DNA of 64,000 nucleotides from Micrococcaceae bacterium (GTDB lineage: Bacteria; Actinomycetota; Actinomycetes; Actinomycetales; Micrococcaceae). Position numbers and translations under genes: made by a program. Position 1 is the first letter of the stretch. Each line of letters starts with the position of its first letter. A model generated the notes under the pieces. That model saw only the letters and a list, made by a program, of their open reading frames with translations, ran no database searches and had not been told where the DNA came from. Below, one piece after another: positions 17,108-25,257 of this stretch. The DNA is taken from assembly GCA_025465475.1 (NCBI GenBank), contig JAODMR010000136.1, positions 36,222-100,221 of the forward strand, read 5' to 3'.

Positions 17108-18324
17108 TATCCGGCCAGCAGGGCCGAAACGTCCCGGTACATCCCCTCCACGGGAACGTCTGCCACAAACGAGCAGTCGTGGCTGCACCGTATGGCGTCC
17201 TCTCCGGTGACGCTGATGCCGCATTCGGGACAGTTCAGGATCCAGCCAATCTGGATCCGGTGCAGGGACCGGCCCAGCGCGCCGGCGTTGATGACGTTGG
17301 CGCACCAGTAGATCGACGCCGTTCGGGTGCCCACCGCTTGGGCCAGGTGCCGGGGGCCGCTGTCGTTGCCCACCAGCACGCGGCTGATCGACAGGACGCC
17401 GGTAAGGGTTGGCAGGTCCAACTGCCCGGCCGCGGTGGACAGCAGGGCCGCTCCCCCCGGAGTTTCGGTCAGCTCGCGGCCCAGCCGGACCAGTTCTTCC
17501 GCCAGGGCCGCTTCGGAGTCGTCCCCCACCACCAGCACCTGATAGCCGTCATCAACCAGCCTGGCGGCGACGGCGGCGAATTTCTGCTCCGGCCAGCGGC
17601 GGCGCGGGTCGGTGGCGCCGGGATGCAGTGAGACCAGCCCTTTGGTCCCGGGCACCAGCCAGTCCCGGGCGGCCTGCTGCTCGGCCGCTGTCACGGGCAG
17701 GTCCGGTTCAAGGCGGACCGGGGGCGCTCCGGCCAGGTCGGCGACTTCCAACCAGCGCATCATTTCGTGCTGGTAGTAGGCGTACGGAACGTTCCGCTCC
17801 AGCGGCTGCGCGTCGGGGGTGGTGCAGCCAACGGTGTGCCGGGCTCCGAGGGCCAACAGGAACGGGTTGGAGTACCTTCCGCCGCCGTGAAGCTGCACGG
17901 CCAGGTCAAAATGCTGCTCCCGCATGCGGGCCAGGAACTCCGGTGCCTCCTCTGCCGGAGGCGCCGTGCTTCCCGAGGCTGCACCGGCGTTTCCGGCTCC
18001 CGCGACCAGCACCTGCCGGCGCGGCCGGTCCCGGACTCCTTGGGCGTACGGCAGGATCTCCACGGAGTCCACGACGGTGCCCCTTCCATCGAGCAGGGTG
18101 CGGTGCATCGGGGTACCGAGCAGCGTCAGGCTCACCTCAGGATAGGCGGCCGCCAAGGCATCCAGGGCGGGAACAGCAAACAACAAGTCGCCCAGCCCTC
18201 CACCGCGCAACACGGCGATGGACCGCACGTCCTCGAACGGCTCACCGGATGTGCCCTGCCCGGCGAACGCCCGCGGTGGGCGCACGGAGTCCTGCTGCGG
18301 GAGCGGTGGTACCTGAAGGGACAT
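17107..18324 (-). CDS. GT9-family glycosyltransferase (heptosyltransferase-like) 3
   Basis: 405 aa. Start ATG 18324 is chosen because AGAGG lies 7-8 nt upstream; the open frame extends to 18402 without a ribosome site. GT9 marks are AVLRGGGLGDLLFAVPALDALAAA near residue 40, VSLHPGATDPRRRWP, and VGNDSGPRHLAQAVGTRTASIYW. The C-terminus has a Cys-rich zinc-like stretch (NCPECGISVTGEDAIRC...HDC), an addition not usual in short GT9 enzymes. Divergent from the second hldE. Acceptor unknown. Confidence 0.87.
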   Translation of the reverse strand: MSLQVPPLPQQDSVRPPRAFAGQGTSGEPFEDVRSIAVLRGGGLGDLLFAVPALDALAAAYPEVSLTLLGTPMHRTLLDGRGTVVDSVEILPYAQGVRDRPRRQVLVAGAGNAGAASGSTAPPAEEAPEFLARMREQHFDLAVQLHGGGRYSNPFLLALGARHTVGCTTPDAQPLERNVPYAYYQHEMMRWLEVADLAGAPPVRLEPDLPVTAAEQQAARDWLVPGTKGLVSLHPGATDPRRRWPEQKFAAVAARLVDDGYQVLVVGDDSEAALAEELVRLGRELTETPGGAALLSTAAGQLDLPTLTGVLSISRVLVGNDSGPRHLAQAVGTRTASIYWCANVINAGALGRSLHRIQIGWILNCPECGISVTGEDAIRCSHDCSFVADVPVEGMYRDVSALLAG

Positions 18325-18533
18325 GGGTCGCCTCTTTCGCAAACGGCTGGAACGGCGTGGCTGCTGACCCCACCATAGAAGCACCGGCGACTTCCCCGTC
18401 AAGCCGGTCAGCCGGAACCGGAGGAATGTGTAAACCGCGGCGGAAGTGGGTACCGGTCCTGTAGAGAGGATGCCGCCGGAGCCTTCCGGGGACGCGCCCG
18501 ACTACGGGCTATCCTCCGGAAAGGGGTGCTTTC

Positions 18534-20075
18534 ATGACGCCAGCTGGACGCGAAACAGCCGGGCTGCGGGCCCTGACTCCTGCCGTGCCGGCGCTGCTGG
18601 CCGGAGAACGTCCCCGCGTGAGCGTGCTGGGGGACCTGATGCTTGACGGTTGGTGGACCGGCGAGGTGCACCGGCTCTGCCGGGAAGCTCCAGCCCCCGT
18701 GGTTGAGCTTGCCGGCCGTTCGTATGCGCCGGGCGGGGCCGGCAACACGGCCATGAACCTGGCAGCGATGGGAGCCGAGGTAGAGCTCATCGGTTGCGTG
18801 GGCGAGGACGAGAATGGCCGGCTGCTGCGCCGGCTGCTCGAGGACGGGGGCATCGACGTCCGGAATGTGACGATGGTGGCAGGCCACACGACCCAGACCA
18901 AGTGCCGGGTGGTCAGCAGTGGGCAGGTGCTGCTGCGGATCGACGATGGCGGCGGCCCGGTTCCGGTCGAGGTGCGGGACCGGATGGCAGCGGCAGCGTT
19001 GCAGGCCGCCACCGGCGCTGACGCGTTCCTGGTGTGCGATTACGGTTCCGGTGCATTGCCGGCACAGTTGGCCGGCCGGTTGCGCTCGGCTGCAGGGCCA
19101 GGGAAGAGCCCCGGCCCCGTTTTCGTGGTGGATGCGCACGACGCCCGCCTGTGGTCGGAGCTGCGGCCCGACGTCGTCACACCCAATGCCAGCGAGGCCG
19201 CCGCCATCCTCAACACTGTCATGCCGGCCCGGCAGCGGGCCCAGTGGGTGCTCGACCACGGGGCCGACCTGTTGGCGGCGTCAGGCGCAACGGCCGCCGT
19301 CGTGACGCTTGATACGGAGGGCACCCAGCTCATCGGCGGCACTCCGGCCGGCCCCAGCGGCAGGCTGCACCGCACCTGGACCCGGCCTGCCGAGGACAAA
19401 CAGGCGTCCGGGGCCGGTGACACCTTCGTCGCGGCGTTGACCCTCTGCCTGGCCTGCGCCGTTCCCATGTCCACTGCCATGGACTTTGCCCAGACCGCTG
19501 CCGACATTGTCGTCAAGCGTTTCGGCACGTCCGTCTGCTCCACGGAGGACCTGGCCGCCAGCCTTGGCCAGTCGGTGGAACGGGTCCTTTCGGCCGGGGA
19601 GCTGGCACGGCGGCTGGCACGGGCACGTCAGGAGGGGCAGCGGGTGGTCCTCACCAACGGCTGCTTTGACGTGCTGCACCGGGGCCACACCACCTACCTG
19701 AACCAGGCGCGGCAGCTGGGCGACCTGCTGGTGGTGGCGCTGAACGGAGATGAATCCACCCGACGGCTCAAGGGCGAGGGCCGGCCCATCAATCCGGCGC
19801 TGGACCGGGCCGGCGTGTTGGCGGCACTGAGCTGCGTCGACTTCGTGACGGTCTTCGAAACCGACACCCCGATTCCCCTGCTGGAACAGCTCCAACCCGA
19901 GATATACGCCAAGGGTGGAGACTATACGGCGCAGATGCTGGCCGAAACGGCCGCCGTCGAGGCGTACGGCGGGCGGGTGGAAATCCTTGACTACGTCGCG
20001 AACCATTCGACCACTGCCATGGTGGAGCGCATCACCGGCCGGGTCACGAGCGTGCCGGGCGAGGCCCAGGGATGA
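18534..20075 (+). CDS. hldE: Bifunctional heptose kinase/adenylyltransferase, copy 2
   Basis: 513 aa, AAGGGG upstream of ATG. Both HldE domains look complete: kinase with PGGAGNTAMNLAAMGAEV and QASGAGDTFVAALT, adenylyltransferase with TNGCFDVLHRGHTTYL, RRLKGEGRPI and YAKGGDY. It is closer to classical HldE than copy 1 and lacks the long Gly/Ala linker. Two bifunctional HldE proteins in one cluster is unusual. They may act on different heptose epimers or phosphate forms, or one may supply a second heptosyl donor. Its stop overlaps the next glycosyltransferase by 4 bp. Confidence 0.9.
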   Translation: MTPAGRETAGLRALTPAVPALLAGERPRVSVLGDLMLDGWWTGEVHRLCREAPAPVVELAGRSYAPGGAGNTAMNLAAMGAEVELIGCVGEDENGRLLRRLLEDGGIDVRNVTMVAGHTTQTKCRVVSSGQVLLRIDDGGGPVPVEVRDRMAAAALQAATGADAFLVCDYGSGALPAQLAGRLRSAAGPGKSPGPVFVVDAHDARLWSELRPDVVTPNASEAAAILNTVMPARQRAQWVLDHGADLLAASGATAAVVTLDTEGTQLIGGTPAGPSGRLHRTWTRPAEDKQASGAGDTFVAALTLCLACAVPMSTAMDFAQTAADIVVKRFGTSVCSTEDLAASLGQSVERVLSAGELARRLARARQEGQRVVLTNGCFDVLHRGHTTYLNQARQLGDLLVVALNGDESTRRLKGEGRPINPALDRAGVLAALSCVDFVTVFETDTPIPLLEQLQPEIYAKGGDYTAQMLAETAAVEAYGGRVEILDYVANHSTTAMVERITGRVTSVPGEAQG

Positions 20076-20947
20076 GCCGGATCCGCTCGGCGCGCTGGGG
20101 TACGGCAGCGGATCCACAGCCGCCGCGGCTGGACGTCCTGATTCCCACCCGGGACAGGGCCGCTGAGCTGGCTGTGACACTGGCCGGTTTGGCCGGGCAG
20201 GACGACCCGGACTTCGCCGTGGTGGTGAGCGATCAAAGTGACGGCGCCCCTGACTGGGAGCACCCAGCGGTTGCAGCCATGGTGCGCGTGCTTCGAACGC
20301 AGGGCCGGTCCGTCCAGCTCACCCGGCACCTGCCCCGGCAGGGGATGTCCGAACACCGCCAGTACCTGCTGGACTGTGCGCGCAGCGGCCAGGTGCTGTT
20401 CCTCGACAACGACGTCTGGCTGGAACCGGGCTCCCTGGAGCGGATGAGCCAGGCGCTGGACACCCTGGGGTGCGGGTTCGTCGGCATGGCGGTGACGGGA
20501 CTGTCATACCTCGCCGACGACCGGCCCGCCGAACGTGCCGCCTTCGAACTGTGGCAGGACGGCGTCCGGCCGGAACTGATCCGGCGCTCGGAGCCCGGGT
20601 TTTCCCGCTGGCCGCTGCACAATGCGGCCAATCCCACTCATCTGGGCGCCGCCCTGAACGTGGGGCCGGACCAGTGGCGTGCCTACCGCATCGCCTGGTT
20701 GGGCGGCTGTGTGCTCTACGACCGGGCACGCCTGGTGGAGTGCGGTGGCTTTGACTTTTGGGACGCCCTGCCCCGGGACCATTCCGGCGAGGACGTGGCC
20801 GCACAGTGGCGTGTGATGGAGAAGTACGGCGGCGCGGGCATCCTGCCCTCCGGAGCAGTGCACCTGGAATCGCCCACCACCCTTCCACACCGTCCCGTGG
20901 ATGCTTTCGACGTCGTGTTTCCCTCCGAGCCGGCGACGACCGGCTGA
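20072..20947 (+). CDS. GT2-family glycosyltransferase
   Basis: 291 aa, ATGA overlap with hldE copy 2. N-terminal RLDVLIPTRDRAAELAVTLAGL and VVVSDQSDG form the nucleotide-binding half of a GT-A fold. LFLDNDVWLEPGSL supplies the metal-binding D-x-D equivalent, and HSGEDVAAQWRVM gives the catalytic ED-W region typical of GT2. No transmembrane segment is seen. It is presumably cytoplasmic and adds a sugar to the same glycan as the GT9 enzymes. The sugar donor is not clear. Confidence 0.85.
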   Translation: MSRIRSARWGTAADPQPPRLDVLIPTRDRAAELAVTLAGLAGQDDPDFAVVVSDQSDGAPDWEHPAVAAMVRVLRTQGRSVQLTRHLPRQGMSEHRQYLLDCARSGQVLFLDNDVWLEPGSLERMSQALDTLGCGFVGMAVTGLSYLADDRPAERAAFELWQDGVRPELIRRSEPGFSRWPLHNAANPTHLGAALNVGPDQWRAYRIAWLGGCVLYDRARLVECGGFDFWDALPRDHSGEDVAAQWRVMEKYGGAGILPSGAVHLESPTTLPHRPVDAFDVVFPSEPATTG

Positions 20948-20995
20948 CGGAGGCGGAAAGAGGAAATCGGCAACACAACATGAAAGGCACGAATC

Positions 20996-21193
20996 ATGGC
21001 AGAAACACCTAATCCCATCCAGGTCCAGAAGTTCCTGGGCGGCATCGACTACCCGGCCAGCAAGGAGGACATCGTCAACAAGGCCAAGGAAAAGGGCGCC
21101 GACGGGAACGTGTTGGAGGCGCTGCAGAACCTGCCGGACCAGCAGTATGACGCCCCCACAGCAGTCAGCGAGGCCATTTCCAAGGGTTCCTGA
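20996..21193 (+). CDS. DUF2795 domain protein
   Basis: 65 aa with AAAGG upstream. The whole protein matches the DUF2795 pattern: PIQVQKFLGGIDYPASKEDI, then GADGNVLEALQNLPDQQYDAP and TAVSEAI. The fold is small and helical; the function is not established, though in actinobacteria these proteins are often found near stress genes. It follows the GT2 gene by 48 bp and ends before a hairpin, so it may be the last gene of that transcript. Confidence 0.9.
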   Translation: MAETPNPIQVQKFLGGIDYPASKEDIVNKAKEKGADGNVLEALQNLPDQQYDAPTAVSEAISKGS

Positions 21194-21206
21194 CATCCGC
21201 GGCCGG

Positions 21207-21235
21207 ACCCCTCACCCGGAGCCCGGATGAGGGGT
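21207..21235 (+). terminator. Hairpin after DUF2795 gene
   Basis: ACCCCTCA (21207-21214) pairs with TGAGGGGT (21228-21235), with an inner CCGG/CCGG pair in the loop. It lies 14 bp after the stop, between convergent genes. No U-tract. Confidence 0.5.
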
Positions 21236-21271
21236 GCCCGCAGGTGCGGGGTGTCCGCGGCTGCGGCTGGG

Positions 21272-22039
21272 TCAGGGCAGGGTCAGAATTTCCGGCCCGT
21301 CTGCCGTGATCGCGATGGTGTGCTCAAAGTGGGCGGCGCGGCGGCCGTTGGCTGAGCGCAGGGTCCAGCCGTCGTCGTCGGGGACGTAGCCATCCTTCCC
21401 ACCGAGGATCAGCATGGGCTCAATGGCGATCACCAGGCCCGGCAGCAGCTTGATTCCCCGCCCCGGCCTGCCGTCATTGGGCACATGCGGATCCTCGTGC
21501 ATGGCCCTGCCCACGCCGTGGCCGCCGTGGTCTGCCAGCAGGCCATAGCCGGCCCGGCGGGCGGCACCCCCGATGGCATAGGCGATGTCGCCCATCTTGT
21601 TCCCCACCCGGGCCGCTTCAATTCCGCGGAGCATGGCCTGCTCGGTGGCCTCAATCAACTGCTGGTCCTCCGGGGATGCGGCGCCCACAGTGAAGCTGAT
21701 CGCCGAGTCCCCGCACCAGCCGTCCAGGAACGCGCCAAAGTCGATACTGACCAGGTCCCCGTCCTGCAACCGGTAACCGGTGGGGATGCCGTGCACCACC
21801 GCGTCATTGACGCTGGCGCAAATCACGCCCGGAAACGGAGTGGGCGCCCAGCGGGGGTGGTAGCCCAGGAACGCCGAGGTGGCACCGGCATCAGCCAGCA
21901 CGTCGGCCGCCGCGCGATCCAGCTCCCGCAGTGACACGCCCACATCGGCCATCTGGCGCATGCGCTGCAACGCGGTGGCGACCACACGGCCCGCTTCCCG
22001 CATGGCCGCGATTTCCCCTGCTGTCTTGATTTGTCCCAT
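21272..22039 (-). CDS. map: Type I methionine aminopeptidase
   Basis: 255 aa. It removes the initiator Met from nascent proteins. The five metal ligands are visible: D in VSIDFGAF and D in CGDSAISF, H in DHGGHGVGRAMHEDP, E in VIAIEPML and E in HFEHTIAITADGPEIL. Length is normal for type Ia and there is no N-terminal zinc finger. Upstream, AGCCTA on the + strand (TAGGCT read on the gene strand, 22046-22051) lies 6 nt before the ATG, so the transcript is probably leaderless and starts inside the 3' end region of the mptB-like gene. Many actinobacteria have a second map elsewhere. Confidence 0.95.
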   Translation of the reverse strand: MGQIKTAGEIAAMREAGRVVATALQRMRQMADVGVSLRELDRAAADVLADAGATSAFLGYHPRWAPTPFPGVICASVNDAVVHGIPTGYRLQDGDLVSIDFGAFLDGWCGDSAISFTVGAASPEDQQLIEATEQAMLRGIEAARVGNKMGDIAYAIGGAARRAGYGLLADHGGHGVGRAMHEDPHVPNDGRPGRGIKLLPGLVIAIEPMLILGGKDGYVPDDDGWTLRSANGRRAAHFEHTIAITADGPEILTLP

Positions 22040-22045
22040 GGTTCC

Positions 22046-22051
22046 AGCCTA
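22046..22051 (-). promoter_or_regulatory. -10 box of leaderless map promoter
   Basis: TAGGCT on the minus strand matches TANNNT and ends 6 nt before the map ATG. No Shine-Dalgarno is present. It sits in the 19-bp gap after the mptB-like gene, so map can be expressed apart from it. Confidence 0.45.
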
Positions 22052-22058
22052 CGCAGCT

Positions 22059-23651
22059 TCAGCGCCGACCCGGGTGCCGGACCCTGCGGGCGAACTCCGA
22101 CCATTGTGCCCCACCGGGCAGGTATCCCTCACGGTGGCGGAAAAAGACCTTGGTCTTTTTGTCGAAGAAAATCAGGTACAGGGCAAAGGACACACCGACC
22201 GCGATGGCAACCGCCCGGACGATTCCGATTGGAATCCACTGAAACACGCTTAGCTGGTCGGTCAGCGAGATCAACGTGAAAAATGCCGTCAGGTACATTA
22301 TGGTACGCAGCGGCCACCCGTCAGGTATGCCTGCGATTCCGAACAGCACCAGCAACCAGACCATGTACCACGGCTGAATCACCGGAGCCAGGAGCACGAC
22401 CGCCGCGAACGCCCAGGCTGTCCTGCGCAGCACGGTGATACCGAAAGCGCTCCGAACCGGCCGGAGCACCAGCAACAGCACCACGCCCACGGCCACCACC
22501 TTGCCGATCAGGCTCACGACGCCGGCAACGGCCGCGCCGGGTCCGCCGAAGAAGTCAGTGGCGGCGGACAGGATGGCGCCCGTCAGCCCGACGGGCGCGA
22601 ACCACATCCATACCGCTCCCGGAGTGTCCAGGGCACCAACCCAGCCGAAGCCGAGCCCGTTCACCAGGCCCGCCAGACCCAGCAGGCCCAAGGCGAGGCT
22701 CGCCGTGGCAAGCCAGCAGAGGATCTTCCGGCCCCAGCCGGCCGCCGATCCGGCCCAGAGCAAGGCCACGAAGGGCAACGCGATCAAGGTGATGGGTTTC
22801 ACCGCGATGGACGCGGTGACCAGCAGAATCCCCAGCACCGGCCGCTTGACGGACGCATAATACAACCCTGCGACGGCCAGCCCGAGCATGAGGGAATCGT
22901 TGTGTCCACTGGCGATGAAGTTGAACAACAGCACCGGATTCAGCACGGTCAACCACAGTGTGCGGGTGGGGCTCAACCCATGCAGGGATGCCAACCGGGG
23001 CACAAAACACGCCAGTAGCGCGACTCCCGCCACCGCCGCCAGCCGGAACGGGATCAGGGCAAGTTCAGGAACTCCAAGGCTGGCCCACACGGAAAACTGT
23101 TCGATCCACAGGAACAACGGACCGTAAGGGGTCGGCGCCTCGGTCCACAGCGTGTCGGGTCCTAGCTGGTAATAGTTGTTCAGCGCGGAAATGCCGTTGG
23201 TATACGGATTCAGCCCCTGCATCATGAGCCTGCCCTGGCCGATGTAGGCGTACATGTCGCGGCTGAAAAGCGGCAGGGCCAGCACCAACGGCGCGGACCA
23301 CAGGACCAGGGCCTTGATCAGGACGGGCCGGGCTGCGTCATCCCAGACCTGGATCCGCTGGGCCAGCCGCAACCAGGACCGCAGCAGCAGCAACGCCCCG
23401 ACACAGAGCATCACGGTGCACAGGATCACCCCGACTGGCGAGGTTCTGGCCACGATGAACGGCTGGGTACGAATCAGCGCCGAGCTTCCGGCCAGCCAGC
23501 CGACGCCCACCGATCCGGCGAGCATCAGCAGCGACGCCACGAGGCCCTGCAGCAGGGCCACGTGAGTGCGTGTCTCCAGGGTCCCTGCCGCCGGCGCTGC
23601 CGGCGGCGCCGAGCCCTCCGGTGTGCTGCCGGAAGATCTGGAGGTCAACAT
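22059..23651 (-). CDS. MptB-like polyprenol-phosphomannose mannosyltransferase 1
   Basis: 530 aa GT-C membrane glycosyltransferase with about 13 predicted helices. The family signature is in the first outer loop: SRDMYAYIGQGRLMMQGLNPYTNG (given in two parts: SRDMYAYIGQGRLM and MQGLNPYTNG), with the acidic D for polyprenol-phosphate-sugar chemistry. FIASGHNDSLMLGLAV and VIQPWYMVWLL are further MptA/MptB marks. It probably adds mannose from polyprenyl-phosphomannose to a lipomannan outside the membrane. It is paralogous to the gene at 26578 and flanks two GT87-like genes. The substrate is inferred from the family. Confidence 0.88.
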   Translation of the reverse strand: MLTSRSSGSTPEGSAPPAAPAAGTLETRTHVALLQGLVASLLMLAGSVGVGWLAGSSALIRTQPFIVARTSPVGVILCTVMLCVGALLLLRSWLRLAQRIQVWDDAARPVLIKALVLWSAPLVLALPLFSRDMYAYIGQGRLMMQGLNPYTNGISALNNYYQLGPDTLWTEAPTPYGPLFLWIEQFSVWASLGVPELALIPFRLAAVAGVALLACFVPRLASLHGLSPTRTLWLTVLNPVLLFNFIASGHNDSLMLGLAVAGLYYASVKRPVLGILLVTASIAVKPITLIALPFVALLWAGSAAGWGRKILCWLATASLALGLLGLAGLVNGLGFGWVGALDTPGAVWMWFAPVGLTGAILSAATDFFGGPGAAVAGVVSLIGKVVAVGVVLLLVLRPVRSAFGITVLRRTAWAFAAVVLLAPVIQPWYMVWLLVLFGIAGIPDGWPLRTIMYLTAFFTLISLTDQLSVFQWIPIGIVRAVAIAVGVSFALYLIFFDKKTKVFFRHREGYLPGGAQWSEFARRVRHPGRR

Positions 23652-23948
23652 GGAGGTGCGGTCCCTTGCATGGTTCAGTTCGGTTTCCCGGTTCGGTCGG
23701 TTGTCAGCGCGTTGTCAGCAAAACTGCTCGACGGCGCCGCGAACGCCGGAGCTTTTCCCGGGCCGGACGGGAACGATTCTACCACCGGCGCGGGCGCCGA
23801 TCAGGGCGGCGGAGGGCCGCTGCGGTACTATCGGAGGGCCGGCCGGATCACTTTTCACGGCCGGTTCCGCTGCCCGCGGAACCCCCTCCCGCTCCCTTGC
23901 TGACCCCGCGGCTGCCGCCACCGGTCACCGGCGAACAAAGGACTTCCC

Positions 23949-25256
23949 ATTTCCACGGACACATTCTTCGGCGCGCTCACCCGGTTCCGGCATCGGATCT
24001 TCCCTCCGCGGGTGGAGGGGTGGCTGAACTCCCCCACCGGGCTGCTGTGGGGCTTTGGAATCATCCATCTGTTCTTTGTGATCTTCATGCTCGGGTTCGT
24101 GCTGCACGGTGAGGCTTTCAGCGATACGGCCATCTACCGGGCCTGGGTCCAGGGCGGCTTCCGCGAAGAAAACCTGCCCGGACTGCCCACGCCCTGGGTG
24201 TATCCGATTCTTGCCCTGCTGCCCATCGCTGTCGCTGGGGTGGCCGGTCCGGGACCCTTCCTGCTGATCTGGGTGCTCATGATCACCGCCCTGAACGCCC
24301 TGGCGGTGGGCAAGCTCACGGACTGGGGCAGGCGCCGGGAGTCCATCCCCGCCGCCTGGTGGTGGCTGAGCTTCGTGTTCATCATGGGCTGGCTGGGATT
24401 CGCCCGGGTGGACGGCATCACCGCGCCGATCGTGCTGATCGCGCTGTCTTACGGCGTCGCCCGGCCCTTCATCGCCGGGATCCTGCTCAGCATCGCAACC
24501 TGGATCAAGGTCTGGCCGGCCGCCGTCGTCCTGGCGCTGCTCACCGTAGTGCGCGACCGGCTGAAAGTCCTCGCCGCAGGGGTGCTGGTGACGGCTGTGG
24601 TCGGCGTAGCCGCCCTGGCCCTGGGCGTGGCACCGAAACTGTTGAACTTCCTCACCGCCCAGGGGGACCGCGGCATGCAACTCGAAGCCACCTTCACCAC
24701 CCCCTGGCTGTGGCTCTCCGTGCTGCATGCCGGAAATTCCCGTATGTACATGAACACCGACATCAATTCCATGCAGGTGGACGGCCCCGGAACCGAAGTG
24801 ATGTCCTTCTTGATGCAGCCGCTGTTCATCCTGGTGGCCCTGGTGGTGGTGGTCCTGATCTTCTGGGCCCTGCACAACGGCAAGCGCAACGGCGGGGCCA
24901 ACCGGACCGAGCTGCTGCTGGCCGGTTCCCTTACCATGGCCACGGCCTTCGTCGTGTTCAACAAGGTCGGCTCCCCGCAGTTCATGGTCTGGCTGGCCCC
25001 GGCGGTCGCCGTCGGGCTGGCCCACAGCTGGCGGGAATGGCGGGTGCCGGCCACCATGCTGATCGCCATCGCCGTCGCAACCTACTTCGTCTACCCGCTG
25101 TTCTACGACGCGCTCAGCCACAATGACCCCGTCATGGCGCTGGTGCTCACCGTCCGTAACCTGCTCCTGGTGGTGCTGTTCGGCTGGTCGGTGCGCCGGC
25201 TCTACCTGCTGGGCCGGCAGCAGCCTGCCCATGCCGGCGCTGTCAAGGAGTCCTGA
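23949..25256 (+). CDS. GT87-like membrane mannosyltransferase A, ATT start
   Basis: 435 aa if translation begins at ATT 23949. A GTG at 24012 is the only conventional start (414 aa). ATT is preferred: AAAGGA lies 6 nt upstream, and the extra N-terminus (ISTDTFFGALTRFR) aligns with that of the paralogue next door (IFTDILARLVRTR), which also begins with ATT. About 9-10 helices follow. Loop motifs are LHGEAFSDTAIYRAW, PWVYPILALLP, ARVDGITAPIV and TWIKVWPAAVV, typical of GT87/DUF2029 polyprenol-phosphate-mannose enzymes. It is divergent from the MptB-like gene and 1 bp before its paralogue. Confidence 0.82.
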   Translation: MSTDTFFGALTRFRHRIFPPRVEGWLNSPTGLLWGFGIIHLFFVIFMLGFVLHGEAFSDTAIYRAWVQGGFREENLPGLPTPWVYPILALLPIAVAGVAGPGPFLLIWVLMITALNALAVGKLTDWGRRRESIPAAWWWLSFVFIMGWLGFARVDGITAPIVLIALSYGVARPFIAGILLSIATWIKVWPAAVVLALLTVVRDRLKVLAAGVLVTAVVGVAALALGVAPKLLNFLTAQGDRGMQLEATFTTPWLWLSVLHAGNSRMYMNTDINSMQVDGPGTEVMSFLMQPLFILVALVVVVLIFWALHNGKRNGGANRTELLLAGSLTMATAFVVFNKVGSPQFMVWLAPAVAVGLAHSWREWRVPATMLIAIAVATYFVYPLFYDALSHNDPVMALVLTVRNLLLVVLFGWSVRRLYLLGRQQPAHAGAVKES

Positions 25257-25257
25257 G

